The notes beneath the pieces were generated by a model. The model was not told where the DNA came from. It made no database searches and was given only the letters and a program-made list of their open reading frames with translations. The position numbers were made by a program, and so were the translations under genes. From NCBI GenBank assembly GCA_025642075.2, contig JAODUO010000029.1:237501-301500 (forward strand): 64,000 nucleotides of DNA, given 5' to 3'. Every line of letters starts with the position of its first letter. Within the stretch, counting starts at the first letter, position 1. This document shows positions 1 to 11,764 of the stretch, piece by piece. This DNA comes from Ridgeia piscesae. Taxonomy: Eukaryota > Annelida > Polychaeta > Sabellida > Siboglinidae.

Positions 1-1799
1 ACCGAGGCGACTGAGCCTTTAATTTACTTATTCAGGTGTCATCTTCAAAGTTGGTTATTAGTTAAGTGGTACAATAGGGATGAGATCTTATCTTGGACGT
101 TGTTGAATACATCTGAACAAAACGTGTCAATGTATCCAGGTCTGCAAACACTGGTGTTGTGATAGATGGTACACAGACTAAACTAATTCACAGACACATA
201 AATTAACCAAGATCAGGTGCACTTTAATGAATACCCAAGAAACGGACACACAATGTCTTTCTGGCCCTGTAGTTTTGACCGTCTACAATTTACTGGGAGT
301 GCCTTCTAATAAGACGTGGCTATCAACAAAACCACCGCGTATCAACTTTTGTTATGGATATAACCACAGAATCGTCACGTTCCCAGTGACATTGTATCTA
401 TTATTAAATGTAACGTTCCCACTAACATTGTATCTATTGTTACATATAATCTCCAGTCACGTATATATCTAGTCTGTCTCATTCAGGCCAATGTGAAAAT
501 CCCACCCGGAAGCTATGCATAAATGTACGTCAGTAGCCGGATCAGAATTGAGCACTCTGATAATCCAATCAGATCCACATTTTCTGGATCTGGCATGGAT
601 TAATGAACACATTGGGAGTGATAGCACTACAGTGTAGGTGTACATCATGTGTAAATCTAATAAAGACTTCATTCGGCCGCTGTAATCCAATACCGATGAC
701 CCACCAATATCAGCGTGCATGTCCCCGGCTCAAACTTAATCAATATCATGGCGGATCTATTAATTAATTTTGTCTAGGCTGTGCATTGGAGCATGTGATT
801 TCTTCAGCAAACACCTGTGAGTCGAGTCATTCCAGCTTCCATCACTTTGACATTCCATGTTATCTCGTGAAGGTTGCTATCAACTTATGTTATCTCACAA
901 CGACACTGAAGCCAGACGTGGCAGTGACTAAATACATTCCATATGTCCACTTGGAATACAGATTCCACACTAAACTGTGAACAGTGAACTCAGATCCCAT
1001 AGTAGATAACTGTTCTGAGCCTTACTTGGCAAAAATGAAAAATTGAGTGATGTCCGAGAAGTTCAGGCTACAAACAGAACCTTGTGTGTCTGCTTTCAAG
1101 TAACCTAAGTTCACTTATTTTATAATCAACTACGCCTTCAGGTGAAACATCGTTGCTTTCGCCTTTAATACATCTGTTTCAGGATTCGAGTGTAATCAAT
1201 TACAGAACTTTACATCACTGAATACACCCTCAGGGTCTGAGTGACTGACCATGTCTAATGGTGATAGGATGGGACGAATCTGGAATTTCATTTGAATTGA
1301 ATATCGAATCAAACATCCTCAAATTTTTTAATACAAATTGAATATCGAATTGAATGCAAATATTCAGTGGCTTCAAATTCAAATAGAATACTGAACGGTG
1401 TCGAGATGTCTTGCCGGGATGCATCGTCATCACGTGGCCATCAGCACAAGTCCGTGTCGGAGTCATCGGCATCGTGGCCATATGCATTGATCTTTTGTTT
1501 ACTTTCAGACCTAACTAAGAAAACGACTTCCTACAGCTACCAAACTTATCCTCACATATCTTATATACACACTAGGTTGCAAACTAGAATAATTTACATT
1601 CATGTAAAGAATAAAATTAAGAAAACAAACTCGCGCAAAACTCGACATGATCTACAGGGGCTACGCGGAGCACAGCGCTTACCGTAACATTGGTAATTTA
1701 TCGCGGATGTCACTAAGTAAATGACCTTCACAAATTTTGGTTTTTGGTTTGGCAACAGGAAAAAGAGCAGGTTAAAAGATGAGGAAGTGTGGATCTTAC
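1..1799. other. Non-coding stretch left of the last visible glutamate synthase exon
   Basis: I see no convincing coding exon here on either strand. It should be intron of the minus-strand glutamate synthase gene, whose next exons were expected here but not found. About 480 bp of it (1264-1745) belongs to a dispersed repeat listed separately. The short ORFs have no recognisable content. Confidence 0.5.
1264..1745. repeat. Dispersed inverted-repeat element, copy 1
   Basis: This stretch begins near GGATGGGACGAATCTGG and is rich in GAATATCGAAT-type words. It then runs through a shared body (CCTCACATATCTTATATACA, AACTCGCGCAAAACTCG) and ends near AAATGACCTTCACAAA. The same order of sequence recurs at 49769-50100. 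The copy at 55605-55941 carries the body in direct orientation followed by the head inverted. I infer a non-autonomous DNA transposon with long terminal inverted repeats, of which this copy has lost one end. The superfamily is not certain; the GATGGGA-like end recalls hAT elements. Confidence 0.6.
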
Positions 1800-4700
1800 C
1801 TGTCGCATCAAGGGCTCAGACTTGCGGGCCTCAGCTCCCAGAATCTCTCCATTTGTGGGCAGGGTGCGCCAACACAGGATCTGGAGGAACAATGATTACA
1901 TCAGCTAAGGTGGGATGCACAGCCTTATGCAGAGATCCGCCCACCTGTCATTGGGATGGGTAAAACCTGTTGTGGACGGGTATAAATATCACTGGATGAG
2001 TGCTGGATGGATTAAAAAAAGGAGCTAAAAGTAAGTCTTCAATAACCAGGCCTTGAAAATGTGTGTCACAAGTCTGTTTTTAGTTTATTTCAGATCATAT
2101 ATCACATCTCAACTAGCTTGCATGTATGTAAGTTAACATTCATGTATCCACCAAAAATATGTGACTGACAAAAATGTTATCTTTCATAATGCCCTGGTCG
2201 GCTATCGTGTATTACATAGCCTTTACAAGTGCCTTACACTTCACCCCCTCCCCATTGGGAAGACTACACACTTAAACACAACTAAACATGTCTGGGAAGC
2301 ATTCAGCCTCACTGCAAATGTGACTAAAAGCTGAAGATTTAACCTTATTCGTGCATTCAGTTTCGTTGCAACTGTGAACAAATGTTTATTATTTACATAC
2401 ATATTACATCCACTACAGTTTATAGCTAGGGATGCATTTTATACAGCCACCTGAACTAGGGCAGTGCAGACTTAACAAAACTATTCTGGTATTGGATGGA
2501 AGCAAGGAGGATTCAAACCCTGATATTCGCAGTTATGAGTTGGTCACTGCAAATTGACATAGGCTGATTCTTGAATATTTTACCAATGTATCAGTATGTA
2601 TTCATTACAAATGTTTGTTACTGTGAATAGTCACACATTGGTGCGTGTGGATGTGCATGGGTGCATATATTAAGGTTATGTAAGATCCTCATGGCCATAA
2701 ATGATTATGATCTATGAAGGACACATTTGTGGAAGTCCGAAGGAGGCATTTTCACAAGAGACTACGTAAATGGACACAAATTGGCCGATTATTTGGAATT
2801 AAATTGTAAAGCAAACATTATGTAAGGGCAATCAGCACGATTTGGTTGCATAATTCTACTGTCGACATGTACAAAGAATTACTGTAGTCACACGGGCCCG
2901 ACATAACAGGAGACATGACAAACGTATTATGACAGACGTATTAGTAACACGAAGGGCCAGAATAATTATATCTAAGAGATTGTCTCACATGATAACGCTG
3001 GTGGAGTTGACACGATTGTTAGGATTTTCACGAAGTGTGGGTGAACGCGTTCACGACCACAACATGTGACCTTGGAGGAGAGTCTGAACAAGGTCACCTT
3101 CACAGTTTTAAGTCCATGTAGGTCACGCATGACTGCTATGCATTATTAACACATGCGTGAGCAGGCCTCCAAAGCTATGTAAATCATAATATTTATAAGT
3201 TACCGTAAGAATGTATTTCGTGGAACAAACGACACAAATAGACATGTTACTGTTTGAAATTTTCTTTACTTTGTAAAAAAAACTGCATCGAATCTGTTAA
3301 AATATTAAAACGTTAATATTCTACTTTAATAACCCATTTATTCTATTGTCGACATGCCCATTTATCGAGACTGTTTAATTTGCACTGTTTGGTTTATCAG
3401 GATCATACTCAGAAAAAACACCACAACAATTGTGTCTATGAAATATTCTAATAACACTGCTTGAACACTTTCTCTACATTTGATTGCTTTCTGCACCCGC
3501 TGACCCCCAAACCCTACTTCCATCTACTATGCATAATTGTTTCCATATAGCTAGCAAGCATAACTCTGTGTGGTGGATTATTAAATCATAAATGACACAA
3601 TCTTAAACAGATGTATGCAAGCATACAATATTTATTACTTTTTGTGAGACATGCACCATGGCACAATACCGGGACATTTGCCTCTCAACTTCTGTCCCGT
3701 GTTAAACAAACGAGGTCTCACAGGGCCAGTGGGCCCTTTTCACAGACTGAATTATGTTAGCATTGCATGGTCTGAGTGAATCCTTTGCTACTTTTTATGC
3801 ATAAATGATATACATCTTCTTTATCGAATCAAATGCAAGCACACAAAGATGTGAGATTAATTGTATAACGTGACAAACACCTCCCCTTTTCGTATAAATT
3901 CCTAGATGCTAATTTAAACACCCTTTTGTCATGCAAACACTGGAATATTGAACATCACATGCATGGACGTTGCATGGAAAATTTTGATCATGTGAGGAAA
4001 AGACAGAATCTATATGGCTCACAGAATATATAGCACAGGCAAACACTAATGATAAGTCAACCAGTTGAATACGTGTCCACGGAATGTCAACTGAAATGCA
4101 TGAACACCTCTGTGGAAAGACCTGATCATGAGGCGAGGGGGTGACACAAGAGTAATTGTGTTAATGGACTATAACCTAGTTTTGTACAGAATAGAAAGAA
4201 GAGTAGGGCAGAGTGACTAATTAGGTTGGCCCGGTACACTTTTAGAATGTAAACATTTCAGACACCCTTGGTATGCAGGCAGCTGTCCCTCCAAGCATGA
4301 TGTATTTGTCTACGACTTCTCTTTACAAACAAATGTGTCTGGGGCTTGTCCAAGTGAAACGTGGCCCATTCAGCATTCAAACTTTTGCTGGTCATGTGAC
4401 CAGGCTATTATATAGTTATAACAGCAAAATTATGGTGGCTCTTACCTTCTGACACATCAAGTAAAGTTATAGGCATATGCACAATCAGGATAATATGCTG
4501 AACTGACATATGTATTAAATGATTATTTGTTGGCAATATAAATTTACTTTTTTCGATATTGTTTAACAGTATGTTTGTACTCACGCATTATGCCATTGAT
4601 GACTTGGTAAAATGTGGACCAGTATCTTTGCGGCTGGACCAGTAACTTTTTAAGTTGCTGTTTCAGCTTACCAGCAACTTTATGGATCAAAGTTTCCTCT

Positions 4701-7700
4701 CAAATTGTTACCGGTCCATTTACTTGTCCACCCTAATTTATACCCGTCCAAAACAAACTTTACCAATCCAAGTGATGGGTGGATAGGCCTCTAGTTGAAC
4801 CTAACTTTCCAGCCAATGCCAGATGTCCCAAAAGTGGTCTGCATTTTGGCAGACAAACATTTTAGACAAGCCAAGTTCTACCAAGTCTAATTCTGGCAGC
4901 ACCATCTATGGCAGTACAGAAGTAAAAACCAGGATAATGTCAACATTGAGGCAAACTTGTGGCAAGAGGTGACAGCCACGACACCCAAAGCACCATCCAT
5001 CATCTAGACACAAATATGCATTTGCAAAAAAATGTCAGACGCAACATAATAATGACAGTTGACAATATACCAAGTATGATCATTATTTATGTAGTATGAT
5101 ATTTCCATATACATAAATTACTTATTTTAAATTCTAAATCCAGCTGTGTAATTTGTAATTCAGAATAAACATTTAAATGTATACTTGTGTATCATATGTT
5201 CACCACTGTGTACAATGAGCACATAAAATAATTCGCTGTATTACGTGTGTGTTTGGTACACTGAATAATCGTCAACTATAAAAACAAGTCATATGATGTT
5301 CTGATCGTGTCATGTAAATCTCGTTTATATTCATGACATGACCTCCTGCGATGGCAATAAATAACAGTAGTCTCCCCGACCTTATCTATTATTCACGTTA
5401 TTCCTGTATTTGTAGGTCAAGATCAAGGTCAAGGTTAAAATTTGAGCACAGTAGGCTGGAAAAAGTGGACCCTACTACACCACAACTAACAATGCATTCC
5501 ATCTCAAGATAATCATCACACGACACAGAGAGAGAAATAGCTAGGGTCAGTATCAGGAGCAGTCAATTACCCAACAGTGCATGATAGCAATCTAGAACTG
5601 TGCCTTAGGTAGGTGTGCTGGAGTAAAGTATAATTGGTCCACCAAGTAATCAGTGTTCTGAGTCTGAACCAAGTAGTACACCAGCGAGCAGCCAGGATGT
5701 TAGTATCTGCTGACGTAACAATGCCATCAAGAACTCAACCATAGGACATACTGGAAAGTACAAGGAGAATATATTTATTGTGTCATACTGGGGACAGACC
5801 AAAATTTTTTTGTATGTTATTTCAATGTGATTTGCTTGTATTTGTTATTTATTATAAGTGTTATATATATTGTTTTAGGTCCACTATGGAAATAAGATGA
5901 TTGTACATGTACAATTTCTTTATTGTGCTCCTGTTTTATGACATATTGTTGTGAATAAAATATCACTACTACTACTACTAGTAATAATAATAACAATAAA
6001 TAACAACATAAATCAGGCAAGCATACACAAATCACGAAAACGACAACTGTCTTGGTAATAATTCAGTCATGTACAAACTACTGGAATCATATATCTGGAT
6101 CTAATAAAGCGTCATCAGTTTGTGAGCAACAATTAACCCAGGTGAAGATATAGAACTTTGTCCTCCATCTGTACATACCTGTATGCCAAGTTCAGTTGCG
6201 AGCTGGGTGAAGAGGTCTTCAGCATCCCTGCTCGTGGTCTCGTCGAGAAACAGAATGCCAGTAGCATAGCGGCCCAGTTCTGGCAGCTCCACATTGTACT
6301 CAGCACTACAAACATGTCATTGTTCGTTGAATACACTCATTCCTCAATAAACTCTGTATGTGTGAAATCTTTCTTTTTACATATATCCAAACCTGATTTA
6401 CAGTCTTTTACAGACTTTCATCGGTGTATCGCATATACCAACTTCCTCAGTACTCGAATGATGTCATTACTCATTAGGCATCATCCAAGTACTGAAGTCA
6501 GTGGGAGACACTTCAGTGAAAGCCCCTACAAGTACAAGATAAATCAATTTTGGATATATACAAAATAAGATTTTACACAAGAATTAACTATCCTGAAGCA
6601 TTTTCAGTAATTTAATAAAGTGTATACAATCTCCAGATGGTCTCTTTTTATCAGCGTCGTTAATATAATTAAAACACATTTAACTTTGTTAAGAGTAACC
6701 ATCTTCTAATACATTTATTTAACTTTGGTATATACGTAATTGATCAAATCAAGCACAATATATTGCATGATTTCCAAGGGAAAACAGGTATGTACAATCT
6801 GAATGTATTAAGCAAATAGCTGGAGAACTATTTGCTGTGGAGAACTGAGATAAACTGTTTTCACACATGCAGATTATTTCACTAATATGCATCAGGTTTA
6901 AGGCTATAATTCCAGGTAAATATCTTAGCACTAAATAACATTACATCATCCAACTACCTCATTCATATTTATAACTAATTGTGATCATTATATGACATTA
7001 TTGACCACATGTGTCCTGTAGTCAATTCATCTCTCCCATTTACAACATCTGGTGAAGACCTGTCATATTGCCAGACTAATTGCTGTATTATGTCCTATTA
7101 ACTGTACATAAACATCACACGAATCCAGTTCCGTCTAGTTTACCAGAGCTCTACCGTTATTTGTCTGCTTCATGCATATCTGGATTTTACTGGTCTACCT
7201 TTGTAAATACTTCACTCAAAGCAACTTTTCCAACAAGCTGTTTGCAGAAGCCTGATGGAATATGACTGTTGGAGATTTAGTATGTAGATTATCGGGGATG
7301 ACTTTGATTAGGTTTTTATTAAAATGGCATAAAACATCAAGACACATGGGACTAGTGGCTTCACCATTATAAGTGCACCAACAACGACCAACAGTACCTA
7401 ACAACTGCCTAATGCTGCCGCATATATCAATAATGTATGTGCCACCACGTTTCTACTCAGAGGCGAGGCAAGCAAATATATTGGCTTCAATTTACTGCAA
7501 GTGTGCAATTGTTGACCAATGTCACACTTTATTAATGGTAAATATATTATACATTAACGATGTATAATTCTTTTTTGAATTGTGTTTTCCAAATAGTGAC
7601 CACAACACCAAGTCTTAAATTGAAATAACGTGGAACCCTATGAGAAAAGATGAAGAATTGGAACAAATTTTTTATAACTATAGACATGAGCAATTTATTA

Positions 7701-10232
7701 TACCAATCAAGGCTTTGGTATCCCAACCTGATCAGCTAAATTATAGAAAGAAAAGAAAACAGACCCCACAACATATCCATTTATATTTAGGGGGGAAAAA
7801 GTGCAAAATCTGCTCATTTAATTGTACTAATCACCACCTACTGAGACTATAGGATTTTTTAATTCTTCAAATCTGGATATATTTGAGTTGCTCTCTAGCA
7901 TACAGATATTTATTTTTCCTTTCCACAACTGACTTTGATGTCCAAGGAATCAGGACAAGGACTGTGTCTGGGAATCCAAGGTTATGAAATATTGGGCATG
8001 TGGGCTGCTTGGTACACAGTACCTGTTTGGTTCAACAGTGATCTATCTATAGACAGCCAGATGTCTGATGTCAGTTGAGTGTCTAATGTTGTACATCATC
8101 ACCTTGTTGTTGGACAAGTGTACAGCCAGCAGGCATAAAAACACAAATCATCTAACAATCTAAGTACAGCTTATCTACAGACTCTTCTGTTAGTGGTAAT
8201 TTCCACTGGCTGAAATTTTACAATCAATTAAATATTAATTAATGGCCAATTAACTCCCTCGTCATCTGGGGACAAATATACACTGCCATATTACCGAGGA
8301 CACTATTTCCATGACACACCAGTGACAATTAATGTCACACTGGCACGTCATGGTGTTGACATTTTTCAAGTATTCAACTTCACTGCGATAAAGTTGCTGA
8401 GGATAGAAAAATTCTTTTAAAAATATGCTAACAACAAAACAAATTAGTTTTCACCAAACAAAATTTATAGTATATAGATAACACAGGAACAAAGCACTAG
8501 AAACCTGTTGTTCAGAACAAAATAAAAATAAAATTATTTTTCTATACAGTATATTTTTGGACAGAACCTTAGATATTTGGACATCGCATGTTCTCAAACA
8601 CAGAAAATTTAATTTTTACTACACATTCAGACAACTGAGAACTGAATTACTTTTAGATGTGTGAATAGATAGATTAGATACATAAGTGATCACAGCATTT
8701 ACAACATGCCACCAGGCAACAGTCGCGGGAGACACACCTTATCATCCCGGCGTAGAACCTATGGGGTAGACCGGTGAGGATTCCCGCCCCATCCCCCGTG
8801 TCGTTGTCACACGAGAATGCCCCGCGATGCTCCATCCTCTGCAGCATCGTGCTGGCATCTTGCAGCAGCTACAACAGGTGGCCACACCATGGACAAGACT
8901 GTATTGTGCACAGATGGATGCATGTTTTCAATTTTTACTGATTCTGCACAAACACCTGCTTCCATCTTTGACCCTGTACTAAAGTATTTCCACCACCTGT
9001 CTCCCTACTCCCCCCTCCCCCTTCCCTTCTCTTCCCCCCGTCCGTCCTCCCCCCGTCCGTCCGTCCGTCCGTCCGTCCGTCCGTCCGTCCGTCCGTCCGT
9101 CCGTCCGTCCGTCCGTCCGTCCGTCCGTCCGTCCGTCCGTCCGTCCGTCCGTCCGTCCGTCCGTCCGTCTTTCCCTCTCTCCCCCCCTCTCTCTCTCTCC
9201 TTCTCTCTCCCCTCTCCCTTCTCTCTCCCCTCTCCCATCTCACTCCCCTTTCTTGTAATTTACTATTTTTTCTAATCCTTGTATAAGCACATATTCTCTA
9301 CAGGTGTAGAAAGCTGCAGGATCAAGACTACCATTTACAGGTGAAGAAAATAGTATATAATGTCTAGGCATATTGCGTACAGAGAAAATAATTTTAGTCC
9401 TTTAAATATTACATTAGAGTGTGTAAAACTGCTTATGGGGGACTGTGTCCTATTACATAACTGTAACGTAAGATATGTTAATCTTCTAGAGGTGATAGCA
9501 GCCATATTTCATTGACAGAATGTCCACCTTGGTGAAAGGTGAACTTGACTGCAAATGTACAATGTACCGTGTGAATATGTGGCACTGTGTGCTTGTCTCG
9601 ACAGAATGACAGATAAGGATCTCTTGTCATTTAAAGGTCACACCAGTGCACTTACTCCAGTACGCTTGTCAAACGACCAGTAACCCTGTCTGGCCATAAC
9701 TCTCTAGAAACACTCGCTGCACACATTTTTTTCAGACAGGCATGCAAATATTTACACAATACTAAACAGTTTTTGTTGGTACAAACTATGTACTTTTTAA
9801 TACTACCACATCTGCAACCTAAATTACATTTTATAGTTAGTTGCCTAGAGTATTACAGACGTAACTGTTCATTTTATATATCTAATATCCGGTTAGCATT
9901 ATCAGTGCTGAGTGAAATATTATAATGAGTACAAATCTTCATGAACAAATTTCAAAATTTATGAAAAAAAATTAAGTGAAAATATGTTTATTAAATATGA
10001 TGAGTCATATAAATACACACATAATTGGTTGTTTGTTTGTACTTTTATAGACCAGATCTACAGAATATTGCAAGTTGAGACATGCTAACTGGCCAAGATA
10101 ACAATCAAAACTTACTTGGTGTGAGCTGATTCCATCTATGCTAACAACGAATCCTACGCCACAGGCATCTTTCTCATAGGCAGGGTCATACAGCCCTTGT
10201 TTGACTGGGAAGCCAGTCGAGTCGGTCTTCAT
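1800..10232 (-). CDS. GOGAT: Glutamate synthase (GOGAT), N-terminal glutamine amidotransferase part, four exons, partial
   Basis: Glutamate synthase transfers the amide nitrogen of glutamine to 2-oxoglutarate, giving two glutamates. Four minus-strand exons chain in phase: 10232-10116 (coding part), 8868-8738, 6305-6179 and 1880-1800, with canonical GT and AG at each internal border. They give about 152 residues of the class II (Ntn) amidotransferase domain. Key words are [17 protein letters not shown], where the Cys of ACGVGF is the catalytic nucleophile, then [36 protein letters not shown] and [10 protein letters not shown]. Full-length eukaryotic enzymes are about 2000 residues, so most of the gene lies beyond base 1. 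The start is the ATG at 10232-10230: the acceptor at 10264 is followed by an in-frame stop upstream of this ATG, so the exon begins with 5' UTR. Introns of 1.2-4.3 kb are large. Vertebrates lack this enzyme; many invertebrates keep it. Confidence 0.93.
1881..6178 (-). other. Intron of glutamate synthase
   Basis: This intron is about 4.3 kb, AT-rich and without a recognisable exon. It includes a short (ACT)n/(AAT)n simple repeat near 5966-6000. No other gene or RNA was recognised. Confidence 0.6.
6306..8737 (-). other. Intron of glutamate synthase
   Basis: This 2.4-kb AT-rich intron is bounded by a donor at 8737 and an acceptor at 6306. I recognise nothing coding in it. Confidence 0.6.
9054..9169. 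repeat. (CCGT)n microsatellite
   Basis: This is about 29 uninterrupted copies of the tetranucleotide CCGT (ACGG on the other strand), with C/T-rich flanks from about 9000 to 9250. It lies inside a glutamate synthase intron. Long ORFs on both strands here (PSVR or DGRT repeats) are by-products of the repeat. Confidence 0.95.
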
Positions 10233-10263
10233 TCCAACACCTGCACTATCTCGCAAACTTCAC
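10116..10263 (-). CDS. GOGAT: Glutamate synthase first coding exon, with 5' UTR and catalytic Cys
   Basis: The acceptor TTTTGCAG ends at 10264 and the donor GTAAGT begins at 10115. The coding part starts at the ATG at 10232 and reads [20 protein letters not shown], then [19 protein letters not shown] (39 residues, ending in phase 0). Cys24 in DACGVGF is the expected N-terminal nucleophile after removal of a short propeptide. This implies about 23 residues are cleaved during maturation, as in bacterial and plant GOGAT. A separate upstream 5' UTR exon must exist; I could not place it. Confidence 0.9.
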
Positions 10264-11329
10264 CTGCAAAATATACATTCAACATTACTAATAAAATAGC
10301 ATATGTTATAGATGATATATTTATTGAATGTTATCATAAAGATGGCAATGCCACCTACAAATGTGCCACTACATGTATCATGAACACCTGAAATACTTAA
10401 TACTTTTCTGGTTATCAGATTTTGTATAAAAAAAAAATGTTAGCAACACTATTGTTGCCTAAGGACACTATTACAATGTTGCAAACTAATCTCCTTTAAT
10501 ATGGCTGCTGGTAGGTTTTATCCAGGCCAAGGTTACCTACACAAAACACTAGGCCAACTGGACATGTAAACTGGGTTACCGGTAGATTAGAGGACAGGCA
10601 CAAAACCAGGAAGGAGTGGGCAGCTCCCACCCTGCAATTGGAGGGTTTAGCAAGTGATAAGACGGGAGCGGTTGGTTCTTTAATTAAATGTGTGCCTATA
10701 TCTAAATGAAACGGGGCAGATTTATATATATCGGTCTTGTTTTGGGTGTACAGTTTTAAATTAAATTCATTCTTGAAAAATGTTTTATATTTTAGAATGT
10801 GTAAAAATATTCAGTGCTCATAATAATCCCACAACCCTTTTGTAGCCCAATGACATAGACACTACTTTATCTGGAAGATGTTTTTTCAATGCAAGGTTTA
10901 ATAAGTCTACTAGTATTTAATATTCAGCAGTTTACTTCATTTTGTGGAATATGTTTTGCAAACTTTAGACATCCATAGAACTGCCATGACTGTGAAAGTG
11001 TGTTCTGAACAAATTTATATAAAATTAAATATTCAATATACTGTTATTTTAATAATAAAGCTAGAAGCAAACCCCTACTATAATAATTGTTTTAATTGGT
11101 TGTATTTTGTATACTCTTTATTTTGTCTTGAAACAGATGTTTCACAGGTGTATCAAAATATTTTAAAGAATGTTCTGGTGAATATGCATTCAATAATCAA
11201 TAGCCAAGAAAATATGCCTTGTATGGCCTTAAATATATGAATACTGAATGTGTGTCGACCAATCATTCAATGTTATAGATGATGCCATTTTTATGGTCAC
11301 CTTTTAGCATATATAGTAGAGTAGTACAT

Positions 11330-11334
<5 letters not shown>

Positions 11335-11402
<68 letters not shown>
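11335..11402. repeat. (TA)n microsatellite
   Basis: About 34 copies of TA, directly abutting the left end of the inverted-repeat element at 11404. The TA target preference of that element may explain the juxtaposition. Confidence 0.95.
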
Positions 11403-11403
<1 letters not shown>

Positions 11404-11405
<2 letters not shown>

Positions 11406-11764
11406 AGCAAACAAAATGACGTTTCTGACCAGTTGACACGTGTCATATATACTGGTTCATAATTGGTACCGCTCCACCAGTACGTGTTTTCTTGTGTATT
11501 CACGTGAATACACATGTTCTGCCTGTTGTTACGAGTTTGTAACGAGTTTGACACGAGTCGTACTGGGTCAGAACTGGTACGGTTTCACAGGTACGTGTCA
11601 TCATGTGAAAAACTCGTGATTTCGCGGTAAACATGTATCGACACACCAAATTTGTTCGTAGAATCCAGTGAACTCACATACGGAAACACGTATGTGAATT
11701 GAACCAGTTGAACTCGTGAATTCACTTACAGAACATGTGAAATCACGGGTTGATGTTTGCTGGG
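11404..11764. mobile_element. Small inverted-repeat transposon (MITE-like)
   Basis: The left end reads CCAGCAAACAAAATGACG. The right end, reverse-complemented, reads CCCAGCAAACATCAACCCG. The ends therefore match over about 10 bases in inverted orientation and are flanked by TA on both sides. The 360-bp interior has no ORF and is full of short ACACGTGT-, CACGTGAA- and ACTGGT-type words. It is probably a non-autonomous DNA transposon; the family is not assigned. Confidence 0.65.

Noticed and set aside
4600..4760. Repeated GGACCAGTA and CCAGCAACTTT words
   Set aside because: Suggestive of a transposon end, but I could not find matching inverted termini or another copy.
8817..9275. 152-codon plus-strand ORF with PSVR repeats
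   Set aside because: Opposite to a verified glutamate synthase exon at one end and made of (CCGT)n elsewhere.
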